Source: Spirilliplanes yamanashiensis (GTDB lineage Bacteria; Actinomycetota; Actinomycetes; Mycobacteriales; Micromonosporaceae). From it: 64,000 nucleotides of DNA. A model generated the notes under the pieces. It saw only the letters and a list, made by a program, of their open reading frames with translations. It made no database searches and had not been told where the DNA came from. The stretch covers positions 186,001 to 250,000 of the forward strand of contig NZ_BOOY01000036.1 of NCBI RefSeq assembly GCF_016863475.1, given 5' to 3'. Of the stretch, positions 21,062-29,757 are shown piece by piece. Every line of letters begins with the position of its first letter. Within the stretch, counting starts at the first letter, position 1. Position numbers and translations under genes: made by a program.

Positions 21062-21235
21062 TTACGCGCGGCCGGAAATCTGCGGTGACGATTCCGGGCG
21101 GGCGACTGCGAACGGGTTGCGCAGGACGCGCATCGCCGATTCGGCGCGGTCCGGGCTGGCCGGGCCGGTGAAGGGTTCCACTGTGGTGGGTGGGGCGATG
21201 AAGTCTGCCGTGCGGGCGGAGTCCGCAGCGGTCAT
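21062..21235 (-). CDS. Possible small protein (57 aa)
   Basis: ATG 21235 with AAAGAGA a few nucleotides upstream opens a 57-residue frame (MTAADSARTADFIAPP... ending PQISGRA) with typical GC-rich third positions. It lies just beyond the cold-shock gene terminator on the same strand and 10 nt from the helicase stop on the other. It has no signal or membrane segment, and I do not recognise it. It could equally be chance, so confidence is low. Confidence 0.35.
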   Translation of the reverse strand: MTAADSARTADFIAPPTTVEPFTGPASPDRAESAMRVLRNPFAVARPESSPQISGRA

Positions 21236-21265
21236 CGTGGTCTCTTTTCGTCAGAGAATGCCGGA

Positions 21266-21297
21266 GCGGCGGCCCGCTGAACCAGTCGGGCCGCCGC
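21266..21297 (-). terminator. Terminator of the cold-shock gene
   Basis: GCGGCGGCCCG / CGGGCCGCCGC, 11-bp arms with a 10-nt loop, 14 nt past the cold-shock stop codon in the direction of its transcription. Confidence 0.75.
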
Positions 21298-21310
21298 CGC
21301 GGGGCTGGGG

Positions 21311-21514
21311 TCAGACCGGGCGGATGTTGGCCGCCTGCGGGCCCTTCGCGCCCTGCGTGATGTCGAACTCGACGCGCTGGTTCTCCTCGAGGCTGCGGAA
21401 GCCGTCGGCGGCGATGGCCGAGTAGTGGGCGAAGACGTCGGCGCCGCCGCCGTCCTGGCTGATGAAGCCGAAGCCCTTTTCGCCGTTGAACCATTTAACG
21501 GTGCCGGATGCCAT
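21311..21514 (-). CDS. Cold-shock protein, CspA family
   Basis: 67 residues, a complete cold-shock domain: [14 protein letters not shown] carries RNP1 and DVFAHYSAI carries RNP2; the C-terminal [11 protein letters not shown] is typical. It binds single-stranded RNA and DNA as a chaperone. AAGGAG precedes the ATG. About 190 nt of upstream sequence, containing an unusual inverted repeat at 21612-21645 in an AT-rich stretch, probably forms a structured leader, as in other csp genes. A terminator follows. Confidence 0.97.
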   Translation of the reverse strand: MASGTVKWFNGEKGFGFISQDGGGADVFAHYSAIAADGFRSLEENQRVEFDITQGAKGPQAANIRPV

Positions 21515-21611
21515 GTCTGCTCCTTGCAGGCTGGTGCCGGGGGCCGCGCGGTGCGGCGCCCCCGTCGCTCGTTGATCACCCGCGTCCGGAGGGACACGAC
21601 CAAAAAGAATA

Positions 21612-21645
21612 GGCGCCGATGGGTCTCAGATACCCATCAGGCGCC
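21612..21645 (-). promoter_or_regulatory. Inverted repeat in the csp leader/promoter
   Basis: GGCGCC-GATGGGT (21612-21624) pairs with ACCCATC-a-GGCGCC (21632-21645), leaving a 7-nt loop and one bulged A, about 100 nt upstream of the cold-shock ATG. It is embedded in an AT-rich stretch, atypical for the region. Either a 5'-UTR thermosensor-like stem or a DNA operator; a further candidate extended -10 (TGCTACGGT) lies beyond it near 21690. Confidence 0.45.
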
Positions 21646-21780
21646 GTCAACGTCTTCGGAAATCAAAAGTGCAACGTGTTCACCGTAGCACGATTGGTGT
21701 GCCCCGCCGGGGAACCGCCGGGTCCGGCGGTCGTGCTACCTTCGCGCGGACCGCGGCGAGGCCGTGGCACATATCGGAGG

Positions 21781-22443
21781 GTGGCGCCCATTTTCCCGGA
21801 GCCCGGCACGGCCCCCACCCTGGACGGACTCCGGTTGCAGCCGGTGCCGCTGACGCCCGAGATCAGCCTGTACCTGTCGGACGATCCGACGCTGCTGTGG
21901 GCGCGGCTGGAGGCGGCGGCGGGGCACCGGCTGGCGGCGCCGTACTGGGCGTCGGCGTGGGCCGGCGGGCAGGCGCTGGGCCGGTACGTGCTGGACCACC
22001 CGGAGTGTGTGGCGCGGCGGACGGTGGTGGATGTGGCCGCCGGGTCGGGTCTGGTGGCGATCGCGGCCGTGCGGGCCGGGGCCGCCGCGGTGGTGGCCAA
22101 CGACGTCGACCCGTACGCGGCCGCCGCGATCGAGGCGAACGCGCAGGTCAACGGGGTGCGCGTGGAGTCGTCGGCGGTGGACCTGCTGGACCGCGACGAC
22201 CGGGTGGCCGAGGTGGTGCTGGCCGGCGACGCGCTGTACGAGGGCGGGCTGGCGGTGCGGATGCGGGCGTTCCTGGTGCGGCAGGCGGCGCTGGGCGCGG
22301 TGGTGCTGGTGGGGGATCCGGGGCGGGGACACGTCGCGGTGAACTGGCCGGCGCCCGTGGCCTCGTACCGGCATCAGCATCTCGGCCCGGACGACGACCG
22401 GCGCAGCCGGGAGACGGCGGTGTTCCGGCTCGACGCCGGGTGA
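21781..22443 (+). CDS. Class I SAM-dependent methyltransferase (ETFB-lysine/Nnt1-like)
   Basis: 220 residues. The SAM-binding motif I is VVDVAAGSGLVAIAAVRAGA, followed by ANDVDPYAAAAIEANAQVNG and the motif IV region VLAGDALYEGG. The overall order, with APYWASAWAGGQALGRYVLDHP before motif I, matches METTL20/ETFB lysine methyltransferase-like proteins, so a protein lysine may be the substrate (inference). The start is uncertain: GTG 21781 abuts a GGAGG, which is too close, so an upstream GTG or a leaderless start is possible. It diverges from the cold-shock gene. Confidence 0.8.
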   Translation: MAPIFPEPGTAPTLDGLRLQPVPLTPEISLYLSDDPTLLWARLEAAAGHRLAAPYWASAWAGGQALGRYVLDHPECVARRTVVDVAAGSGLVAIAAVRAGAAAVVANDVDPYAAAAIEANAQVNGVRVESSAVDLLDRDDRVAEVVLAGDALYEGGLAVRMRAFLVRQAALGAVVLVGDPGRGHVAVNWPAPVASYRHQHLGPDDDRRSRETAVFRLDAG

Positions 22444-22572
22444 CGGTCAGGCGGGGCAGCGCTCGTGCAGCGCCGCCACGCCGGGGCCGGTGAGGTCGGC
22501 GAGGTGAGCGGCCGGAGATCGGTCATGCCGGGTACGACCGCCGCGGCGGCCGGGAATCGTCGCGGCCCACGG

Positions 22573-23328
22573 TCAGTGCGGCTTGGTGGCCTGCAGCACC
22601 AGGATCGACGCCAGGGAGGCGCGGCGGCTGAGCAGCCCGTCGAGCCACCACAGCGGCCGGGGGACGGCGTGGAACCGGGCGCCGCGCACCAGCTCGGGCC
22701 GCAGGCCGGACTGGGCGACGAGGTCGAGCAGCGCGCGCCGGTTGAACAGGCGCAGGTGCCCCACGGGCAGGGTGTCCTGTTTGAGGGCGCGCAGCGGTCC
22801 CGCCCCGACGGCGGTGGACCGGCTGGACGTCTCGTAGAAGACCGGCTGGATGCCGGCGGGGAACAGCAGGCGGTTGAACCAGGCGTGCAGGTTCGGGGTG
22901 GTGAGCACGAGCCGGCCGCCGGGGCGCAGGACCCGGGCGCACTCGTCGACGAGCAGGTCGGGGTCGGTGAGGTGTTCGATGACCTCGGTGGCGTAGACCA
23001 GGTCGGCGCTGGCGTCGGGCAGGGGGATGCCCTGGTCGAGGTCGCAGCGGTGGAACTCGTGGGGCAGGGCGGCGGCCTTGGCGAGCTGGTGGTCGGAGTA
23101 GTCGACGCCGATCCAGTGCAGCGCCGGGTTGCCGACGTGGGTGGCGACGGTGTCGAGGAAGCTGCCGTCGCCGCAGCCGACGTCGAGGACGGTGCCGCCG
23201 GGCAGGCCGGTGAGCGCCCGGGCGATCAGGTCGCGCGCGACGACCTGGCGGGGGAGCAGGTCGGCCGCCGGCCGGCCGCCCCAACCCTTGGCGCCGTAAT
23301 AGTCGATCACCGGCACGGCTCGCAGCAT
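22573..23328 (-). CDS. Class I SAM-dependent methyltransferase (UbiE/Coq5-like)
   Basis: 251 residues. Motif I is TVLDVGCGDGSFLDTVATHVG, then IGVDYSDHQL, motif II DLVYATEVIEHLTDP and motif III VLRPGGRLVLTTPNLH. Such sequences are typical of enzymes acting on sugars, lipids or natural products; the substrate is not evident. It is monocistronic. The 130 bases between it and the upstream methyltransferase (22444-22572) hold only a short minus-strand frame ending ...VAALHERCPA at 22447, perhaps a gene remnant. Confidence 0.88.
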   Translation of the reverse strand: MLRAVPVIDYYGAKGWGGRPAADLLPRQVVARDLIARALTGLPGGTVLDVGCGDGSFLDTVATHVGNPALHWIGVDYSDHQLAKAAALPHEFHRCDLDQGIPLPDASADLVYATEVIEHLTDPDLLVDECARVLRPGGRLVLTTPNLHAWFNRLLFPAGIQPVFYETSSRSTAVGAGPLRALKQDTLPVGHLRLFNRRALLDLVAQSGLRPELVRGARFHAVPRPLWWLDGLLSRRASLASILVLQATKPH

Positions 23329-23420
23329 AGTTGCCGGATGGGCGAGCGTCGATGGTGCGCGGGGCCGGGTGGCGCGGGTGGCGCCGTCCAGGGTGGACGG
23401 GAGCCGTCGCAAGTCTTCCT

Positions 23421-23443
23421 TAAATTTAGCTTGTAAATATAGC
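23421..23443 (+). promoter_or_regulatory. AT-rich direct repeat before the chitosanase gene
   Basis: TAAATTTAGC (23421-23430) and TAAATATAGC (23434-23443) repeat at a 13-nt step, 33-55 nt upstream of the chitosanase ATG. This is the only AT-rich patch in the gap 23329-23475. It is a candidate operator/promoter of the secreted enzyme. Confidence 0.4.
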
Positions 23444-23475
23444 CGGGTGTCGCTGGCTTTGATCGACTCGCGGCC

Positions 23476-24807
23476 ATGAAATCCCGAGCCAGACTCGCCG
23501 CCCTCGGCGCGGTGTCCGCCGTCGCCGTGTCCGTGCCCCTCGCCGTCGTGCTCACCGCCGACGCCGCCGTGACCAGCCTCGCGACCGGGCGCCCCGCCAC
23601 CGCCTCGTCGATCGAGGACGCGTCGCTCGGCCCGGCCGCCGCCGTCGACGGCGACACCGGCACCCGCTGGGCCAGCGCCGAGGGCCCCGGCACCCAGTGG
23701 CTGAGCATCGACCTGGGCGCCGTCACGGCGGTCAACCGCGTCGTGCTGCGCTGGGAGGCCGCGTACGCCCGGGCGTACCGGATCCAGGTCTCCGCCGACG
23801 GCGCCACCTGGACCGACGCGTTCGCCACCACCACCGGCAACGGCCGCACCGACGATCTCACCGGCCTCACCGCGACGGGCCGCCACCTGCGGGTGCTCGC
23901 CACCCGGCGCGGCACGCAGTGGGGCTACTCGCTGTACGAGGTGGAGGTGTACGGCGGCGGCTCCGCCCCGGCGAGCCCGACCGCCCCGCCGGCGACGGTC
24001 GCGCCCACGAGCGTCCCGCCCACCACGGCGCCGCCCACGACCGCGCCGCCCACCACCGTCCCGCCCACGACCGCGCCCACCACGCCGCCGACCACGGCGC
24101 CGCCCACCGGGGTGGACCTCGACGACCCGCGCAAGAAGGACGTCGCGATGCAGATCGTGTCGACCGCCGAGAACAGCTCCACGAACTGGCGCGGGCAGTT
24201 CGGCTACATCGAGGACATCCGCGACGGCCGCGGCTACACCGCCGGCATCATCGGCTTCTGCTCGGGGACGTCCGACATGCTCGCGCTGGTGCAGGAGTAC
24301 ACCCGCCGCAAGCCGGACAACGTGCTCGCCAGGTACCTGCCCGCGCTGCGCGCCGTCAACGGCACCGCCTCGCACGCCGGGCTCGACCCGGACTACCCCC
24401 GCGACTGGCGGACCGCCGCCGCCGACCCGGTGTTCCAGCAGGCGCAGGAGGACGAGCGCGACCGGCAGTACTTCAACCCCTCGCTGAAGCAGGCCAAGGC
24501 CGACGGGCTGCGCGCGCTCGGCCAGTTCGCCTACTACGACGCGGCCGTCATGCACGGCTTCGGGGGCATGAAGAGCGTCCGCGCGCAGGCGCTCAAGAAG
24601 GCCAAGCCGCCGTCCCAGGGCGGCGACGAGACCGCGTACCTGCACGCCTTCCTCGACGCCCGGGTGGCGGAGATGAAGAAGGAGGCGGCGCACGACAACA
24701 CGACCCGGGTGGACACCGCGCAGCGGGTCTTCCTGAACAACGGCAACCTCGACCTGAACACCCCGCTGGTGTTCAAGGTGTACGGGCAGACCTTCCGGAT
24801 CAACTAG
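23476..24807 (+). CDS. Secreted chitosanase GH46 with F5/8C-type carbohydrate-binding domain
   Basis: 443 residues. Signal peptide (about 1-31), an F5/8 type C (discoidin-like) domain (about 33-159), a linker of about 50 residues built from PPTTA repeats, and a GH46 chitosanase domain from about 214. The catalytic acid should be Glu232 ([11 protein letters not shown]) and the base Asp250 ([13 protein letters not shown]); their 18-residue spacing equals that of Streptomyces N174 chitosanase (Glu22/Asp40). It hydrolyses chitosan outside the cell. The binding domain in front is unusual but not unknown. It converges with the YnfA-type gene with an 8-bp overlap. Confidence 0.95.
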   Translation: MKSRARLAALGAVSAVAVSVPLAVVLTADAAVTSLATGRPATASSIEDASLGPAAAVDGDTGTRWASAEGPGTQWLSIDLGAVTAVNRVVLRWEAAYARAYRIQVSADGATWTDAFATTTGNGRTDDLTGLTATGRHLRVLATRRGTQWGYSLYEVEVYGGGSAPASPTAPPATVAPTSVPPTTAPPTTAPPTTVPPTTAPTTPPTTAPPTGVDLDDPRKKDVAMQIVSTAENSSTNWRGQFGYIEDIRDGRGYTAGIIGFCSGTSDMLALVQEYTRRKPDNVLARYLPALRAVNGTASHAGLDPDYPRDWRTAAADPVFQQAQEDERDRQYFNPSLKQAKADGLRALGQFAYYDAAVMHGFGGMKSVRAQALKKAKPPSQGGDETAYLHAFLDARVAEMKKEAAHDNTTRVDTAQRVFLNNGNLDLNTPLVFKVYGQTFRIN

Positions 24808-25135
24808 CCCGCGGGGCGTACATGATGACGGCGACGCCGGCGAGGCACAGTGCCGCGCCGGCGACGTCCCACCGGTCCGGGCGGAAGCCGTCGACGAGCA
24901 TGCCCCAGGCCAGCGAGCCGGCCACGAACACCCCGCCGTACGCGGCGAGGATGCGGCCGAAGTTCGGGTCCGGCTGGAAGGTGGCGACGAACCCGTACGC
25001 CCCGAGGGCCAGCACGCCGCCGGCCACCCACAGCAGCCCGCGGTGCTCGCGCAGGCCCTGCCACACCAGCCAGGCGCCGCCGATCTCGGCGAGGGCGGCG
25101 AGCAGGAACAGCAGCACCGAGCGCAGGACCGTCAC
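24800..25135 (-). CDS. YnfA-family (UPF0060) membrane protein
   Basis: 111 residues with four membrane helices. The family signatures [45 protein letters not shown] and [20 protein letters not shown] are complete. Members resemble small multidrug exporters, but activity is not established. GTG start at 25135. The gene is alone and faces the chitosanase gene. Confidence 0.93.
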   Translation of the reverse strand: MTVLRSVLLFLLAALAEIGGAWLVWQGLREHRGLLWVAGGVLALGAYGFVATFQPDPNFGRILAAYGGVFVAGSLAWGMLVDGFRPDRWDVAGAALCLAGVAVIMYAPRAS

Positions 25136-25282
25136 GTCTGCGCAGGCTACGGGACGCCGCCGTCGGCCGGTCGGGGGAATCCCGGCGAATCTCCGAACCG
25201 GATGAAAGGGGCGAACTAGCGTCGGGCCCATTCCGGGCGGGCCACCACCCGCCGCAGACGGCACGGCTGGAGGAGTGAGCAC

Positions 25283-25774
25283 ATGGGAACGACGACCCGG
25301 CGGGCGATCACAGCGACGGTGGCGGCGGCGGTCGTGGGCGCGGCGCCGCTCGCCGGGGCGGCCCCGGCGCAGGCCGCGGCGGCCGGTCCGCGGCTGATCG
25401 TCCGGGCGGTCGGCGCGATCGACTCCGGCGAGCCGACCTGGGTGAGCGCCTACTGGACCACCGGCCGGGACATCTGCGGCGCCCGGGTCACCGCCACGGC
25501 CCCGCGGGTCGGCGTCGGCTACCCGGCCAACACCGCCGACCACTCGTCGTTCTCGCGGGGCGCGGCACTGGCCCGCCGGACGGTCGACCACACCGCGTTC
25601 CGCCTCGACGCCGAGGACACCGCCCGCACCCGGGTCACCCGGCTCACGCTGACCATGACGTACACCGAGCTCGCCGGCGGCGCCCTCGTGCCGTGGGCGG
25701 GCGACGACGACGTGGACTGCCGGGGCGCCGAGAAGTCGGTCACGACGACGGCGCTGCTGGTCGTCAACCCCTGA
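25283..25774 (+). CDS. Secreted protein of unknown function
   Basis: 163 residues. A signal peptide with a twin-Arg start and AQA cleavage motif (about 1-34) is followed by a beta-rich domain of about 125 residues with two Cys (DICGAR, VDCRGA) likely to form a disulfide. I do not recognise the family. The ribosome site GGAGGAG lies 9 nt ahead of the ATG. A perfect hairpin follows the stop. Confidence 0.75.
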   Translation: MGTTTRRAITATVAAAVVGAAPLAGAAPAQAAAAGPRLIVRAVGAIDSGEPTWVSAYWTTGRDICGARVTATAPRVGVGYPANTADHSSFSRGAALARRTVDHTAFRLDAEDTARTRVTRLTLTMTYTELAGGALVPWAGDDDVDCRGAEKSVTTTALLVVNP

Positions 25775-25785
25775 GGACGCGCGGG

Positions 25786-25819
25786 AGGAGGGGCCGGCCC
25801 GATCGGGCCGGCCCCTCCT
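25786..25819. terminator. Bidirectional terminator
   Basis: A 34-bp perfect palindrome: 15-bp arms beginning AGGAGGGGCCGGCCC around GATC. It lies between the stops of the convergent secreted-protein gene (25774) and flippase gene (25830). Confidence 0.85.
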
Positions 25820-25829
25820 GTCTTCCCGC

Positions 25830-28532
25830 TCAGGCCGCCGCGGCGTCCATCAGCAGCGCCGCCGGGTCGGTGCAGACCAGCTCCAGCGCCCGGGCGATCA
25901 CCGCCCGGTCGTACGTCGAGGCGTGGAACGTGGCCTCCACGTGCAGCACGCCGTTCATCTCCGACGTGGTGATCGTGATGTCCGCCGGGCCGCTCAGCGT
26001 CGGCACGCTGTGGTTGACCCGGCCCTCGGGCGGCGCCGCCCACGGCAGGTCCGACAGGACGTCGTGCCGGCCCTGGTTGCTGAACGTCAGGTTCGGCCGC
26101 CGCCGCGCGCCCAGCTCGGTGGGGTACGCGTCCGGGAAGCCCGGCGCGCCGGTCAGCGCGATCTTCGTCTCGCGCAGCCCCATCATCGCCAGGATCCGGC
26201 CGCCCTTCAGCTCCTCCTTCAGCGCCTTGTGGATGGCGCTCGGGTCGGTCAGCGACGCCGGCGTCAGGTACTGGCCCCAGCAGAAGTTGCCGCCGACCTG
26301 CGCGCCGTCGGCCGGGACGAAGCGCCGGGCGTCGAACAGGAACACGCCGCCCTCGGTGCGCGGGTTCACGCCCAGCTCGATGAGCGCGCTGGTGAACGCC
26401 GCGAACGTGATGGCCGCCGTCGTGGTGCCGGGGGCGTGGGTGTCGCGCCAGGCGCGCATCTTGGTGAGCACGTCCGCCGAGCGGTTGGTCTCGACGGTCA
26501 GGCCGGCCGTCCACGGCTGCGGGTCGCTCGCGTCGTGCGCGGGCGGTGCGGCCAGCCGCAGCGCCGGGCGCAGCCGGGACGGGTGCTTGCCGAAGAAGTC
26601 CCACAGCGCGCGGCGCAGCGGCCGCCTGGGCTCGGTCGTCTCGAACCGGGCCGGGCGCGCCTCGGCGGCCGCCGTGACGAGCTCGCGGACCAGGGTGTTG
26701 ACGGGGCCGGCGTCGCCGTACACGTGGGCGACCTTGATCGCGACGTAGCCGCCGCCGGCCAGGATGCGCACCGGGTGGTGGCCGCGCGGCTCGGACTGCA
26801 GCCGCCGGGTCATGGCGTCGGGCTCGGCGTCGGCGCCGGACACCTCCTCGACGGCCTCGGCGGCGTAGGCGAGGAAGGTGGGGGCGTCCATGTGCAGCCA
26901 GCGGGCGGTGTCCCGGTCGATCCGGCTCACCGCCGGGTGGGTGCGGTCGGCCGCGTGCAGGCCGATCAGCGCGGCGCGCAGCCGGGCCGCGTCCACCCCG
27001 GTCACCGGGCCGACGGTGCGGATGTACTCCAGCGGCAGCCAGGCGCGCTCCCGCAGCGTCATGCGGTGCGACGTCACGATCCCCTCCAGCTTGTCGGTGG
27101 TCCGGCGCGCGGGCAGGACCACCCGCAGCACGGTCGGTGCGACGAGGACGGTCTCCACCGCCATCACGCCGGCCACGCACCACACGAGCGTGGTGAGGGT
27201 GCCGTGGGTGCCGCCCCAGTAGGCGGCGGCCAGCTCGGCGAGCCCGGCGAAGACGCTGAAGACACCCGCCCGGCGGACCCGGTTGTTGACCCGGGAGATC
27301 GCCAGGAAGAAGTGGTGGAACACGAACGGCACGTAGGTCAGCGCCAGGATGGCGAGCGCGCCCCCGGCGGTGGCGGCGTACTGCGCGCCGAAGATCGACA
27401 TGATGAGGTCGGCGAACAGGTACGTCACGATCGACGCGGGCAGGCCCAGCACCAGGCAGATCGCCAGGCCCATGCGCACCTTGGAGCGCAGCGCGGCCTG
27501 GTCGCCGGCGGCCACCGCGAACAGCGTCAGCGCCACGTTGCCCGGCACCATCGCCAGGAACGAGATCACCATGAACGCGGTGTAGAAGGCGGCGTTCGCC
27601 TCGGCCGACAGCACCGCCGTCACGACCAGCGGCAGCGCCGCCCGCGGCAGGTACGTCGCCATGTTGAGCAGGTTGTGGTCGAAGGTCTTGCCGCCCATGC
27701 CGCGCAGCAGCTTCACGTTCGGCCGCAGCGAGTCGACCATGCGGCGGCGCTTGAGCGCCCGGGCCAGCACGGCCGCGCTGAGCACGATGCCGGCGATCCA
27801 GGCGAGCAGCAGCTCGGTGCCCGTGAGGGTGACCGGCAGGACGACCAGCGCGCCGAGGATCACGAGCTTGACGAACGCGAACACCGCGTTGCGCATGAGC
27901 TGCAGCGGCCCGGCCAGCAGGCCGACGAGGGCCTCGTCGAGGACCAGGGTCATGGCGTTGAGGGCGATGCCGGCCACCAGCGCGACGGTGGCGACGGTGT
28001 CGCCGAGCGCATCGCGCAGGCCGGGCACCCAGAAGTGCGCGATCGCGAGGTAGGCGAGGGCGCCGACGGTGGCCACGCTGCCGGAGACCAGCAGGCACGT
28101 CGAGATGAGGTCCCACTTGCGGTCGCCGCGGCGCGGCAGCTCGGCGATGAGCATGGTGCCCATGCCGAACATGCCGATGGTGCCGATGAGCGTCATCGCC
28201 GACACGGCCGCGGACGCCTGGCCGACGGCCTCGGGGGAGGCGCTGCGCGCGGCCAGCCACCAGTACGCGAAGCCGAGCAGCGAGGTGATCGCGGTGGCGG
28301 CCATCAGCGAGCCGGCGTTGGTGAACAGGTCGAGGTGGCGCTTGAGCCCGCGCGCCGGGGCGGGCGCGACCGCAGCCGCCGCCGGCGCCGCGGCGGGCGC
28401 GTCGGCGGCCGTGGGCTCGGCGTGCGGGCGCCCGGGCCGGGCGACGCCGCCGGGGCCGGGGACCACGGGTACGACGATCGGCCGCGCCGGCGCCGGGTCC
28501 TGCGCGCCGGTCTTGTTCTCGGCGATCTTCAT
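25830..28532 (-). CDS. Polysaccharide-type flippase fused to a condensation-like acyltransferase domain
   Basis: 900 residues. A Pro/Ala-rich cytoplasmic lead (to about 60) is followed by a 12-14-helix transporter region (about 65-480) resembling Wzx/MATE-type lipid-linked oligosaccharide flippases ([27 protein letters not shown] is the usual first helix). The C-terminal 420 residues are soluble and resemble CoA-dependent acyltransferase/NRPS condensation folds: [21 protein letters not shown] carries an H-x-x-x-D near residue 603, and [19 protein letters not shown] lies near the end. A combined role, acylating and exporting a lipid-linked glycan, is inference. GGAGG precedes ATG 28532. No polysaccharide genes are next to it. 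The gap 28533-28788 shows nothing clear. Confidence 0.8.
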   Translation of the reverse strand: MKIAENKTGAQDPAPARPIVVPVVPGPGGVARPGRPHAEPTAADAPAAAPAAAAVAPAPARGLKRHLDLFTNAGSLMAATAITSLLGFAYWWLAARSASPEAVGQASAAVSAMTLIGTIGMFGMGTMLIAELPRRGDRKWDLISTCLLVSGSVATVGALAYLAIAHFWVPGLRDALGDTVATVALVAGIALNAMTLVLDEALVGLLAGPLQLMRNAVFAFVKLVILGALVVLPVTLTGTELLLAWIAGIVLSAAVLARALKRRRMVDSLRPNVKLLRGMGGKTFDHNLLNMATYLPRAALPLVVTAVLSAEANAAFYTAFMVISFLAMVPGNVALTLFAVAAGDQAALRSKVRMGLAICLVLGLPASIVTYLFADLIMSIFGAQYAATAGGALAILALTYVPFVFHHFFLAISRVNNRVRRAGVFSVFAGLAELAAAYWGGTHGTLTTLVWCVAGVMAVETVLVAPTVLRVVLPARRTTDKLEGIVTSHRMTLRERAWLPLEYIRTVGPVTGVDAARLRAALIGLHAADRTHPAVSRIDRDTARWLHMDAPTFLAYAAEAVEEVSGADAEPDAMTRRLQSEPRGHHPVRILAGGGYVAIKVAHVYGDAGPVNTLVRELVTAAAEARPARFETTEPRRPLRRALWDFFGKHPSRLRPALRLAAPPAHDASDPQPWTAGLTVETNRSADVLTKMRAWRDTHAPGTTTAAITFAAFTSALIELGVNPRTEGGVFLFDARRFVPADGAQVGGNFCWGQYLTPASLTDPSAIHKALKEELKGGRILAMMGLRETKIALTGAPGFPDAYPTELGARRRPNLTFSNQGRHDVLSDLPWAAPPEGRVNHSVPTLSGPADITITTSEMNGVLHVEATFHASTYDRAVIARALELVCTDPAALLMDAAAA

Positions 28533-28788
28533 GCGGTCTGCCTCCGGGAGGGGTGAGACATCCGGACCCTGGTGGCCCATACCGAAGGTAGTGACTCGCC
28601 GTATTTGACCGGTACGTGTGAAAGGCCCGTCCCGTCATCACCGACGGTGACCGGCGCTGCCGGTTCGGCGGACCGCCCCGGCCGAACGTCGTAGGTGTTC
28701 CGTCCCAGTCGTCTCAGCAGCTCACGCGGGCCACGACAGTCCCGCCCGGCACCCGCTGGGCGGGCCCGGTGACCTTCGTCTCCTCACC

Positions 28789-29670
28789 TTACGCTAAGTA
28801 GTCCCACTCCACCCGCAGAGTCAGCTCGGTCGAGGGGATCTCCGGGTCGTCGGCGTCCACGACCGCGATCAGGCGGGCCCCGCCGGGCCACTCCGCCCGC
28901 ACCGCCAGGCCCTCGATCTTGTCCGGCACCGGCGCGGTGACCACCAGCGGCGCCGCGCCGTCCGCCGGCAGCAGGGCCAGGGCCGAGCCGGTGACCGGCC
29001 CGTCGTCGTACGCGTTCGGGGTGTCCTCGGCGGCCGCGCTGACCAGCACCCCGGGCGCGACGGCCACCGCGTCGGTGACCGCCAGGCCGTCCGCGCCCAG
29101 GTCGTACCGGCGGGCCGACCCCACGTCCAGGGTCGCCGCCCGGCCCTCCACGACCGCGACGAGCGACGTCAGGTCCAGGTCGACGCTGGCCGAGGCGACG
29201 CCCGCGTGCGCGTTGCCGCGCTGGAACCAGCGCAGCCGGTCGCCGACGCGGCACGCGCCCTCCAGGTTCAGCTCGCCCGCCGGGACGCCCAGCGCGGCGG
29301 CGACGGCGCCGTACAGGGCGGTCAGGTCGGCGGCGACCGGCTCCCGGCCCGGGCGGGCCACGACGGCGCGCATCCGGGCCGGCGTCGACCCGGAGCCGAG
29401 CAGCAGCACCCCGTCCTCCAGCGGGCAGGCCGCCTCCAGGTCCGGCTTCAGGTGCTTGGTGCCCGCCGCCGCGCTGAACGCGTCCAGCCCCTCGACCGGC
29501 GGCAGCAGGCGCACCGGCGTGATCTCGTCCGGGCGCACCCAGGCCGCGACCGTGCCGTCGTCCTGGGCGACGAGCAGCCCGTCGCCGAACGGGCCCACGG
29601 CCGACGCGGCCCGCACGGGCTCGCCGGTGGTGAAGCGCAGGGGACGGCGGGACTCCAGCTCGACGCGCAT
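28789..29670 (-). CDS. Propeller-like protein of unknown function
   Basis: 293 residues with no signal or membrane segment. Short repeated beta blocks (for example LLVAQDDGTVAAWVRPDE, GVLLLGSGSTPARM, APVPDKIEGLAVRAEW) suggest a beta-propeller resembling the esterase-like/DUF6929 group. The P-D-K-I-E-G motif near the end is shared with proteins of that type, for which no activity is firmly known. It is divergent from the GGDEF-EAL gene with only 87 nt between starts, so both may share a control region. Confidence 0.65.
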   Translation of the reverse strand: MRVELESRRPLRFTTGEPVRAASAVGPFGDGLLVAQDDGTVAAWVRPDEITPVRLLPPVEGLDAFSAAAGTKHLKPDLEAACPLEDGVLLLGSGSTPARMRAVVARPGREPVAADLTALYGAVAAALGVPAGELNLEGACRVGDRLRWFQRGNAHAGVASASVDLDLTSLVAVVEGRAATLDVGSARRYDLGADGLAVTDAVAVAPGVLVSAAAEDTPNAYDDGPVTGSALALLPADGAAPLVVTAPVPDKIEGLAVRAEWPGGARLIAVVDADDPEIPSTELTLRVEWDYLA

Positions 29671-29757
29671 ACCGCCGATGTTCCCCTTGCACCCCGCCCG
29701 ACACCTGCGCGCACCCGGCCGGCAGCCGGGCCCCGCGATCCTTGCGCTGTGGCAAGA

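Noticed and set aside
25923-28556. Long plus-strand frame over the flippase gene
   Set aside because: Low-complexity R/G/H/V sequence created by GC bias on the opposite strand of a supported gene.
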